Origin: Dermatemys mawii
Lineage: Eukaryota > Chordata > Testudines > Dermatemydidae
Reading direction: 5' to 3'
DNA length: 64,000 bases
NCBI GenBank assembly: GCA_007922305.1
Contig: ML677374.1
Span: 13,821,511 to 13,885,510, forward strand
The notes under the pieces were generated by a model, which was not told the DNA's origin, made no database searches, and saw only the letters and a program-made list of their open reading frames with translations. Positions 38,876 to 50,200 of this stretch are shown here, piece by piece. Each line of letters opens with the position of its first letter. Position 1 is the first letter of the stretch. Made by a program: the position numbers and the translations under genes.

Positions 38876-39130
38876 TTATTTTTCAAATTTTTTTATTATA
38901 CAAGTTTGTACTTTTCTGTGTAGTATCCTGGTTAGATGCTGAAGGCTTCTTATTTTTTTTCCTTCTTCAGTGTGTTTGCTTGTAACTGGGCCTTGAATTA
39001 CAACTCTACCTGCTACAGTCACTTTTTTCCCAGGCTTCTTTGTTAACATATTAAACAAGTTCTGCCATTTTGACACTGAACTGGATAGAGTTGTATCCTG
39101 AATTTGGTCCAGGAGTCTAATAAAGAGGCC
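38876..39130 (-). pseudogene. Possible processed pseudogene of unknown parent
   Basis: Minus strand reads as a basic, Ser/Thr-rich peptide (QDTTLSSSVSKWQNLFNML, then KKPGKKVTVAGRVVIQGPV, TSKHTEEGKK). It then shifts frame at an A run and could go on as PSASNQDTTQKSTNLYNKK. A further shift near 39105 would join an upstream TISTVAKLASLLDSW. The composition looks protein-like, but I recognise no family and see no clear poly-A tail. Confidence 0.3.
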
Positions 39131-39134
39131 AGCT

Positions 39135-40595
39135 TAGCAACAGTTGAAATTGTGGCAGGGAAATTTAAAAGTCTAGTTCAAGGGGTTCTGATGTCCTCGG
39201 GAACCTAGCAAAAATCCACTTTTCAACCTGCCTCAAATCACCAGTTACAAGCAACCCTTAACAGTCTTCTGCCCTAAATGAGTGCTTGTTCTGCCTTTAT
39301 GGCAAAGGCAAATCCATCCCTGATACCAAACTACTGGATCACCATGGATCTGAAAGAGGTTACTGCTCTTAAAAGAAGCCTGGGTGCCAGCATATAGGCT
39401 GTAGAGGACTACTACAGAACACTGTACACCAAAGAAATATGTTAATTGCATTTAGCTAGTGGAATGATATCATGCAAATTGTCATCTTGCACTCAGCAAC
39501 AGTTCTTCTGTATGGTTTTCCACAGTGCCTTTGGGTGCAAATTTGCAGCAATACTGCACACATAATGGGAGAATGAACGTTGGCCAGGCAATTCTAGCTT
39601 ATCTGAATGTTGGCACCTCTTAAGAGTGCAACACCTGTTGAACTTGGCAAGAAACCAAAGCACAATCCACTGTTTTGTACCGTGGGAGCACTCTAACCAG
39701 CAAGCACTCAGTCAGTTCAATGTATCTGCATTATCTCACTTTAGTGACTAGGCTCATTACAAAGTGTTTTAATGAGCTATCCCCAAAGACAAATAAAACA
39801 AATGCATTGCCTGCCTAACTCTAGTGAGTATAGTAAGTTACTAGATCTATGCATTCAGTTATCAACAGTGATGGGAACAGTGCAAACACTGAAAAAGATA
39901 GATAATAGGACAGGCTTGTCCTGTCTCTGTCAGCCATATATTGCTTTCTTAATAAGTTTAATTTACTGCCATTGAAAATCTGACCCAAAGTGATTTGCAC
40001 AGTAACTCTGTGTCAGAATCTACAATCTCTTAGCTGTCATATCACTCAAACTCACTTCTCTTTCTATATTTTAATCAGTAGTTCATTTTCAGTCAGATTA
40101 TTCAGACTCATGCATTTGGGTTTTTTTTGGTCAGTTGCTGCCTTACCTGGGATACATCAAGCTATACAGAGATCCTACTTCTGCTGAGAATATATGGCTC
40201 TCTGCCTCTTCTCACAACAAAACGCCAATCCAAGCATGAAGTTTAACTACTAAGATTGGAACGTATAATTTTATCAGTGTGCTCAAAGATCACAGCCAAT
40301 TCTGAATTTCTAAACAAGGGAACATTTTGATTTTTTTTCTCCCCAGTTTTACATCAGCCTAAGTCCATTGACCTGGCGTGGAGTTGCTGCTTATTTACAA
40401 CAGTAGATCAGAAACAAGCCTTCTATTTCCAATATAAAATATTTCTGTTTTAAATAAAATGTGTCTGACTCTGCCATGTACACCCATACACAATGCTCCT
40501 GTTCTGATTTGTCTAAAGGCAGCAGTACTGAACCCAGCCTCCCAACTACTCAAGCACCAGCACAACCCTCTAGCTCATGCTCCCACCTAATGAGT
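39135..40595. other. No gene seen
   Basis: AT-rich intergenic sequence between the last repeat and the RFC2 VNTR. No supported exon or repeat. Confidence 0.5.
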
Positions 40596-40599
40596 GAGA

Positions 40600-40860
40600 C
40601 CAGAATCCAGGAGTCCTGGTTTTCAGTTCTCTGCCCTTGGCATGAGTTTAGGATTCAGGTGTCCTGGGTCCCAGTCCCTCTGCGGTGGAAAATAGAACCC
40701 AGGAGTCCTGGCTCCCACCCCTTCTGCGGTGGAAAATAGNNNNNNNNNNTAGAACCCAGGAGTCCTGGCTCCCACCCCTTCTGCGGTGGAAAATAGGACC
40801 CAGGAGTCCTGGCTCCCACTCCCTCTGCGATGGAAAATAGGACCCAGGAGTCCTGGTGCC
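40600..40860 (+). repeat. 44-bp minisatellite (VNTR) with assembly gap
   Basis: Tandem units of about 44 bp, each with the palindromic core CCAGGAGTCCTGG, then ctcccac-ccc, then tctgcggtggaaaatag. At least four good units plus diverged ones at the left. Ten N bases at 40740-40749 sit inside the array, so the true copy number is probably higher. The array ends less than 250 bp from the RFC2 start codon. Confidence 0.9.
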
Positions 40861-40869
40861 TCACCCGCG

Positions 40870-41290
40870 CTCTGTCCCTCAGCCCCCTCCATGGGTATCC
40901 AGGAGTCCCCACACCGAAGGGCGGCAGGGGGTGAACACGGAGCCACCTTAAGGCTGCCATGGAGACCGAGGCAGGAGACCGCCCAGCCCCGGCCGGGCGC
41001 CGCCTCTTCTAAAGCGGCCCCTGGCTCGGCGGTGACAGGGCGAGGGGGCGGCGCTCCGGCCCGGCGGGCGGGAACGAGAGGCTGCCGCGGCCGGCATGGA
41101 CGTGGAGATGGCGGAGGCGGAGAGGCCTGGGCCGGGAGGCGGGGAGAAGGGGGGAGCGGCCGATCCCCCTGCCGCCTCCGGCAGCGGCCACTACGAACTG
41201 CCCTGGTGAGGGGGGCCAGGGCTGGGGGGGCGGGCCTGGGCGCTGCTGAGGGGAACTGGGGGGTTGGGGTGGGAGAGCTGGGGGTCTCCT
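40870..41290 (+). promoter_or_regulatory. RFC2: RFC2 CpG-rich promoter and 5' UTR
   Basis: GC-rich, CpG-dense block around the RFC2 start, with many cggcc, gcgcc and ccgcc runs and no TATA box, as usual for a housekeeping replication gene. The exact transcription start cannot be read from sequence. A short upstream ORF (ATG 40959, stop 41010-41012, 17 codons, different frame) would be in the leader if transcription starts upstream of it. Confidence 0.75.
41096..41205 (+). CDS. RFC2: RFC2 exon 1 (coding part)
   Basis: Codes residues 1-36 and two bases of Trp37: an acidic and Gly/Pro-rich leader ending in HYELPW. The donor reads CTG|GTGAGG. It lies inside the CpG-rich block. Confidence 0.95.
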
Positions 41291-44200
41291 GGTCCCACTG
41301 GAGGGAACTGGGGGATCCCCAGGTGCAGTAAAGAGGGAGGGAGCTAGAGCAGCTATTGATGGGGGGGGGGGGTGCAGCTTTGCCAGCGTCTGTGGCCGGC
41401 TGGTGCAGCCCCCTCGAGCCCAATATCCTGTATCCCATGATATGCAGCTGGCTCTGGGGTGGGGAGAGGCAGCTAACCCAGCCTTCCTGCACAGCGAGCT
41501 GATGCAGCTCCATGTGCTTTAAGGAAAGGAGCATGGGCCTGTTCATCTTCGTACAGCGTAGACGGGAGCTTTTTTCCCCCTAAAGTCTGGACCAGAAGCA
41601 GCACAGTGCATGGAACTGAAGCCTGAAAGAGCGGGCGGCATCCTTGCTGTAATGAGCTGGCAGATATGCAAACACCACTGGCTGCTATTAGAGAGCGCCA
41701 GCTAAAATTGTTAGTGGCTGCCAGTCTGCTTCACTAATAGATGTAAGGGCTCTGTACCTCTGGCTTCCATGGGGACATACATTTTGCTCTCTTATTTCTG
41801 GTTTGTGTAACCCAGTGTCAGCTGTAACTGCTGCTTCTGAGAAAAAGATGCTAGGCAGTTATAAATGGCCCATAGCCAGATGTCAACACTGTAGATAGGG
41901 TGGATGATTTCTTTTTGCCCTCACAAGTATTCTTCAGACATGGTCATTGATTATTGTAATTTGCATAGCTGCACAAGTTATTAAGGTCATAAAATGATCA
42001 AGGCCCAAGGCATCCTGCAGCTTGCCATGTAGAAGTCCATGTCTGGTGCTACTATTTGAGAGTTCAGTTTTGTTGTCACATGTGATTTGCTGATGCACAT
42101 GATATCTCTGAAGCAGTCACATAGCTGCAAGGTTTTACATACATGGCCATAAACTGTTGCAGTGAAACAATTGTATAAATCTTTGGATATTACTCCTGGT
42201 CAAATTCCAACTTGCATAATTATGTTGTTTCCTATACCTACAATGTTGTATAGTGTAGATGTACACTAGCAAACAGTTGTTGCAATCCATTGTTGAATTA
42301 ATTTTTTAATTATCTGAAGGGTATAAACCCTAATCCTGCAATTGACAGGGTCCGAAAGGCTAAGTGTCTTGTATCCAGATCAGTGTACAGCAGTTAAATA
42401 AATTTCTCATCCTCCTCCTTTGTCCTTTACAAAAAATCAATCAGATTATAATGATAAAATAAACAGTCATTTGGTAAGATAAATTACTGTGAAGGAATAC
42501 AGTCAAAGAATCAGCATTGCCTCCTTTTGTATTTAGCAGCATCAGAAGATTATCAAATGGCTGTGTTCTAATATGGACATATTTAAAATATTTATTGAAT
42601 GTTTGCTCTTAACCACGTGAGCAATTTGCATGTAAGTTTCCTTTGAAGATGTCAAAAATCCTCCATAAGAAATTTGACTGACTTCAAACACTTCAGAGTT
42701 TTATATTAATTGAATCTTTTCATTAGTGTAAAATATGATCTAAATTAGATATGTCTAATGTTTGGCATTTATTTTTAAATAGGGTTGAAAAATACAGACC
42801 TATGAAGCTATCTGAAATAGTTGGGAATGAAGACACTGTGAGCAGACTGGAGGTGTGTAGTTGGCTTTTTATAACAAAAACAAATTATCATCTTGTATTT
42901 ATTTTGTATACAACATATTGTTTTACTATACAATTCTGCTTAAAGCCCCAGTTCAGGAAAACATTCAAGCCAAGTTTAAATTCCTCTATTCAGGAAAGCA
43001 CTTAAACAGCTGTTTTTGCCTTCAATAGGATTTAAGCCTGTACTTAAGAGTAAAGTATGTGTTCAAGTGTTCTCCTTTTCAGTAAGGATGCTTTCCAGAA
43101 TCAGGGCTTAAGTTTATTCATTTAAACTATTGATTTGTCCAGTTTTGATGTGGTTCAGAAAATTAAATTATTGCCCAGCATGTTAATCGTAGTCATCACT
43201 AAATAAAATTAGTTGTAATGCTAATTATATGTTGTATCTTCCTGCAGATATTTTTTTAGAGTTTTAAATTGGGTGAAAAATATTTTCATTGTAGTCATCC
43301 TGAATTAGTCTGTCACAGAAATGTTCACTAATGTTGTGGTAATACAACGTTATACTAAGTTTTATATACATAAACATATTCAACTTATTTAAGTTGCACT
43401 ATTCTGTCGTGTTTGTGAACTTGCGATTTGGAATGCCCATTTTAACAGCCTCCTTGGGGGTTACTCTAAGAGGAAGTGTTGTTCAATGGTTAGAATGTGG
43501 GACTGGTAGTTCAATTTCCAGATTTGCTAGTGACTTATCACAATGTGTTGTGGTTTTTTTTTGTTTTTTTTTTTTTTTAAATGGATGGAAGGACAATACA
43601 AAGATACTAAAAAACTCAGGTTAGAGGAACTGTTTTAAGTATGACAGGACTGTGCACACAAGTGATTTAATATAAAGGATGAAGTAAGGAAACCTGAAGT
43701 AAGGGACTTGAAGATCTCTGTGAAGCTCAAAAGTTTGTATTTTCCACAAACAGAAGGGGTCCATTGAAAGATATTACTTTACTTACCGTCTCTCTCAAAT
43801 AAGAAATATGAAAATAAGGTGGGGTAAAAAATTAGAGGAGAGGAAGTGAATGAGGAGTTTTTAATTCCAATTATGAAAAATGGTAGTATATGGGAATTAC
43901 TCTCCCAAGTTTTTCTGGAAAAGTAATCACTCATTCTTTTCCTAGGTTTTTGCAAGGGAGGGAAATGTACCAAACATTATAATTGCTGTAAGTATTTTTG
44001 TGTTGCACCATGTTTCTTCTTGCTGTATTTTTGTTCTCTATTGGCGGTGTTGGTTCAGGATAGTAAAAAGGCTCTCTAGATTTGCATTGGGTGCATTGAG
44101 TCTTTTGGTAAGGGAGACCTTAATTGTACAGTATTAAGCAAGATAAACATATATAAACAAGATCAGTATTTTTGTTTAATCCATAATTGTCCCAGATACA

Positions 44201-47200
44201 CACCCTCATGCTCTAAGGAGTAAACCAACCTCTGTTGGGGGGTAGATTTTGTCCCATAACTGCAAGGTTTCTTGCACTCTTCTCTGAAGCTTCTAGTACT
44301 GTTGAAAGCAGAATATTAGACTACATGGACTTCTCTATATAGGAATTCTTTTGTTTCTTTTATTGCTAACAGAATACAGTAGCTAGAGAGTGCAGCTCAC
44401 TTTAATAGAATAATACTTAAAACTCATTGTATTCATAGGGTCCTCCAGGAACTGGTAAAACAACCAGTATCTTATGTTTGGCTCGTGCACTGCTTGGTCC
44501 TGCATTAAAGGATGCTGTTCTGGAGCTGAATGCTTCAAATGACAGGTGTGTATGAGAACTCCATAACTAAGTTTCAAATTAAGGAAGAAATGCGGCAAAC
44601 TTCAAATGTTTTTACTTAATCTACTCTGTTTGTTAGATTAATGATAGTAAGATTTCTAATATTTGCGTCAGTTTCTTCCCGCCTCCTTCTCCCCCACAAA
44701 AGACTTAAGTGATCTTAGATGTTTTAAGGTCTCTTGAAGACATGATCCATTTCCTGTTTTGGGAACATCACAGAATTTAATGGGATGGAATTGTAGAACA
44801 TATGCAGATTATTAGGTGCTTTGTAATCTGTAATTTCTGTCCATAACTTCTCATCCTAAAGAGCTCTCCTCCTTCTGTTGTGTTCATAAAGTTCCCATTA
44901 ACATGTAAAGGAAAATAATTTAGTTACTTGACAGAGGAAAGATTGTTTGAGTTTAGGAACATAGGTGATAGGAACCTCAAACGCTAAAGATTGCTTTGTG
45001 GTGAAAGCTTATGGGCAGGAGAACTGGATTATTTCCCTGATTTTGCTAGAAATTTCCTTTTGGTCTTAAATCACCTTAATTTCTCCCTATGTCATTTCCC
45101 TGGTTCACAGGGGTATTTTAAGTCTTGCTTTGTGTGTAAGGGCTTGCCACACCATCAATTCCTTTCAGGCTCTAAATGCTTTGCAAACCTTTGCTGGAAG
45201 AGTACATCTATTGTTCTCTTTATTGTTAACTTCAATTCCTGAGTAATTGTAGAACACTCAATTTTATAACTCTAAACTGAACATTGAAGGATAATAAAAT
45301 GTTTGCTCTTATTTTTCCCAAAACTATTTACTAGCTCCAGTTCCCCTCTAATGTAAATAGTGTCCATTTTGTGATAGTGCAACAAATTACATTCCCTTTT
45401 CTTTAAATTGATGTGAAATGCAAACTGTTCTGAGTGATCATTGAATAAGATTATTGTTTCAGGGGCATTGATGTTGTGAGAAACAAAATCAAAATGTTTG
45501 CTCAGCAGAAGGTCACACTTCCCAAAGGTCGGCATAAGATAATCATCCTGGATGAAGCAGACAGGTACACTCTTTCTTTTGATCACAAATAACTCCTCAC
45601 AAGTGTTCTGTCTCCATGTTCTGCATAACTTGAATAAGATGCAAAGCTTCTATTACAAACCAATTTCAAGTTTAGGATATTTTGCTAGCCTCTCAGAAGT
45701 AATTTAGTTGGGAGTAGATGTCCATTTAACAGCACTCTTATCTGACTCTCTTCCAAAGGAGGCTGCTGCAATTCAGAGATGTTTAGTATCTGAGAGAAGC
45801 ACTTTAGGATTTGATGGGATGTAAAGTAGTATCCAATTTACTAGCTATTTCTAAGCTCTCATTTGAAAAAGGGGGGTTGATAGAGCATCCATAGTCCTGT
45901 AATAGATCATTCTATTTACTGAATGAAATGTGGTTATAGGAAGATTACTACATATGCATCCACAGCTAGAGATCATTTTTTCAAATTTTGATGGGTTGGT
46001 TTTAATTGTGTAATTTTTATAGAATATTCAGAGATGGTATATATTGTGGGGGGGTGACTTGTTCCTGTAAGTTTCTGGATAAAGCTACTTAGCTTCTTAG
46101 TTGCCTAGCCAAAAGATCAAATAATTCACAAGGCAGTAGCTAATATAAATAGAAACTCAAGGCGGTATAAACATTTCTTAGACTGCAGCTGAATGTTAGC
46201 TAGTGAAGGGCAAAAGCTAACCTAATTTTTTTTTTTCCTCCCCAGCATGACAGATGGAGCACAGCAAGCATTGCGAAGAACAATGGAAATTTATTCCAAA
46301 ACAACTCGCTTTGCGCTTGCATGCAATGCCTCAGATAAAATCATAGGTAAAAGAAGCTGCTAGTCTCTGTATGCACCTTTATTACACATCTTCCATGTTT
46401 CCAGTTCCTGCCATTGTTATAGATTGGAGCTCCTAAAGCCTCTTAAATATAGCAGTAGGGTAAATCATCAGCCTTTGCTTGTACTTTCTTTGGAGAAGAC
46501 TTTGGAGTTTGAGGCAAATTTTGATAAGTTCAGTAAAGCCGAACTTTTCAAGTTTAAATAAAGGTGGCCTGATTTTCATAGATGGGTGAACATGTGCCTG
46601 CATGCACCACAAGAAGGCATAGGTGCTCATCACCCACCTTGAAAAAATCTAGCTACTTACAAGACCATAAGTTCACAAAAGTTAAGCACATTCCACTGGA
46701 GTAAACTTTCTGACCAGCTATTCTCATAAACTTATGAAAACTTAGCAGAGACACATACAAACTACAGCAGAAGTTAGATGATCTAAGCAAAATGCTTTAT
46801 CCTATTATTCAGCTCCCTCTAAATATACTTAAAGTTGCTAGGTTATGTTAACTACTGTTGCATGGTGGACCATACATGTCAGATTCTTCTGTTCATAGGG
46901 GCAGTTAAAAGTCCAGCTTGATAAAACAAAACAAGGGTGTTTTTTATTTTGGACACTGTCACAGGCTTCACACACTGTTATGGCACCTCCTCCTGATTGC
47001 TCTGGAAGTTAGCCCCTCCCAGTCTTACACCCTCTTCTGCTGCTTGTTCACACACCCTACCACCTCTCTCTGCAACCTGGCCCTTCAGCCCGGTTGCTGT
47101 AGTCCTCCCCTAATGGGGTAAATCATATCATATACTGAACAACTGTCCTTGGCAGTCTTCAGCTCTACTGCCTGGTCTGTGCCACTTCTCCCGTGGCTGG

Positions 47201-50200
47201 TAGGGAATCTAGGTTCCAGCCCAGGGATTCAACAGCCAACATCTGCATAGTTCCAAACCTTGCTACTATTTCCCTGAGCTGTTCCTACCTACCTCTATCA
47301 GCCTCTTCCACAGTCCTCTGGGTACATGCTGCTTTCAGGGCTTCTGTTCCCCCCTAGTGTCCTCCTTTCCCTCTCAACAGCTAGAGAGTGACTGCCTGCC
47401 TCTATGTTGCAACTCCTCTCTACTGCCAGCTTCCTGCCTTTTTCATAGACCTACCTGTTCCTTCTCAGCTGGACTTTATTCCCATATGGGGGGTATGTGT
47501 GGGCTTATCCAGCCTAATTCCCCTCAGGTGTCCCCTATCTGTTAAATCTCCCTCCTCCCTTCCCTGCCCCATTAACCCTTTCAAGACTGGTATGGGGTGA
47601 ACACCCAGTCAGTTACATTACAGAACCAAATTTGGTCTTCATATTAGTTTGCCTGAGACCAAACACCAGGTCTCCGTTGAAGAGCTCTATGCCCAGAATT
47701 GAAGGGTATGCCTACACTGCAAAAAACAACAACTCTGCAGCATCAAGTCTCAGATCACAGGTCAGCTGACTTGGCCTCATGGTATGGGGCCAAAACCACC
47801 ATCTATACTGCTAAATATTCCTATGGTAAGTGGGGCTGCAGTATAGGTCCACTACATACCACCATCATAGACATACCCTCAGAGTAGGCTTTGACAGTGA
47901 AACTTTTCTGTCTGAAAGGAAATCAGATTAAAGGGTTATGCAGAAATTTCACAGATGCCTTTTCCCAAGATGAAAAAGGTAATCTCTTACTTAAGAAGAG
48001 AACAAGATGTTCCTCCTGCAAATGTCTGTCTCTCTCACTTCAGAGCCAATCCAATCTCGCTGTGCAGTGCTGCGCTACACCAAGCTGACAGATGCTCAGA
48101 TCCTTGCAAGGTTAATGAAAATTGTTGAGCGAGAGAATGTACAATACACAGATGATGGACTGGAAGCCATTATCTTCACAGCACAGGGAGATATGAGACA
48201 GGTATTAAAACAAAGGCCGCCTTGCTAAAGCACAAAGCCTGGGGTTATGGCCTTACAGGTTTTAAGTTGTGGGAAGGAAAGAGGAGAGGCCATGATCTGC
48301 AGTACTCCAGTAACTGAACTATAGGGTTTCGCTGAATTCTGAAATGTCTAGTCACTAGACCCTGCGTCAATGGAAACTGAATGCTGACCTGGAGCTGGGG
48401 GGAAGTCAAGTCTTCACAGCTCTTAGAGTTCATGCTCTTGATTCATGGGAACAGATGATATGGCAGCAGTTCCAAAAAAGTCTGTGCTTGAGTCTTAGGA
48501 GGGGAACCAGAGGTAGAGTTTTTCAGATAGTAATAGAAATGTTAATTTGATTCTTTACAGGCATTAAACAACTTGCAGTCCACATATTCTGGATTTGGCT
48601 TTATTAACAGTGAGAATGTATTTAAGGTTAGTAAAAGTTCTTATAGTAAGATGTGATTGCTCAGTATTTGCACTATAATGGGAACATACAGAACTTGTTT
48701 TCTTCCTAGTTTTCAGTATCTGGCATCATTCCTACACTAAAAATACCTGAAATAGGGCAGCTCAACTCTATCAGACATTGGTCAGGAAATGTAGAAGTTT
48801 TACATTGCTTTGCTAGTTTAGGTATTAGGTCTTGAACAAGATTGCTACATTAGAGATGCATGCACTTTTTGAAAAGATTGTCACAGAGCAAGAGGTTTTC
48901 CCTTTAATGCAGAAAGAACCTAGAGCAGGGATGGCCAACCTGTGGCTCTTCAGAAGCTAATATGCGGCTCTTTGTATAGGCCCCGACGCTGGGGCGGGAG
49001 CTACAAGCGCTAACTTCCCATGTGCCGGGGGAGCTCACTGCTCAACCCCTGGCTCTGCCACAGGCCCTGCCCCTTCCCCTGAGCCTGCCACACCCTCGCT
49101 TCTCCCCCCTACCTCCTCCAGAGCCTCCTGCATGCCATGAAACAGCTGATCAGGAGGTGCAGGGAGGGAGGCAGACACTGGGAGCCAGTGCGGGGAGCAG
49201 CTGACGTATTACTGTGGCTTTTTGGCAATGTACATTGGTAAATTCTGGCTCCTTCTCAAGCTCAGGTTGGCCACCCCTGATGTAGAGCATCTGAATGTTG
49301 TAAACTGACCCAGCTGAGACCTATTGTCTGTATAACAAATAATGAATCTTAATAGAATTGCTGTGAAATTCAGTGATAGTAACTGTTAATGTCTAGTACT
49401 TTGGGTGCTTCATACACTGTGATCTAAAGTCTGACTTAATGGTGGGTGAGTAATTACGTTCTAAGTTAGTCACTTACATGTGTGGTGAATAACCTATATT
49501 ATAGGGCTCTCTCAGATATAGCATTTAAACTATCAACTATAGAGAAGATTATTAAAATTATTCAGGGAATTTGGATGCAGGAGGGAATATGTGCATTGAT
49601 GTCTCCTAAAATTCTAATTTCTCTTGCGTATAGGTGTGTGATGAGCCACACCCGCTGCTAGTGAAAGAAATGATACAGCACTGTGTGAATGCAAATATTG
49701 ATGAAGCATACAAGGTGTGTATGTGTGTTTTCAGACACTTTCTTAACAGAATGCTTGCTTTTCAAAAGACTTTAGTTTGCCTTTCCATCCAAAACAAAGG
49801 TAAAACTATATAAATGCACGTAAATTCATGAACATAAACATTTTTCATGTAAGGAATCTTAATACATGTAAGGAATTTAGATAGCATGTGTATTTCTACA
49901 CTGAGGTGTCTTACTGATTGACTGAATCTAAATGTATGAATACAAGTGACACCTAAATGACACACTGTAATTCTCACACAAATAGTTGCAACTCCACTTC
50001 TCAAAAATTTAGTAGGCAAGACGAGATAAGGTCTAGTATCACTACCTGTATTTTCAAAGAACATACTACAGAGCCCTTACTGGTGTATTTTGATAAATGA
50101 AAAAAAATCTGCTGCCAAGATAAACAAACAAAATACATTTAAGAACTCTACTTGCTTTCAATCTTCACTTGCTACTCATTCATAATTATGTGAATTATTT

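Noticed and set aside
40623..41546. 307-codon minus-strand open frame over the RFC2 promoter
   Set aside because: It runs through the 44-bp VNTR, the N gap and the CpG block antisense to RFC2. The peptide is Pro/Ala/Ser low-complexity and repeats with the VNTR unit.
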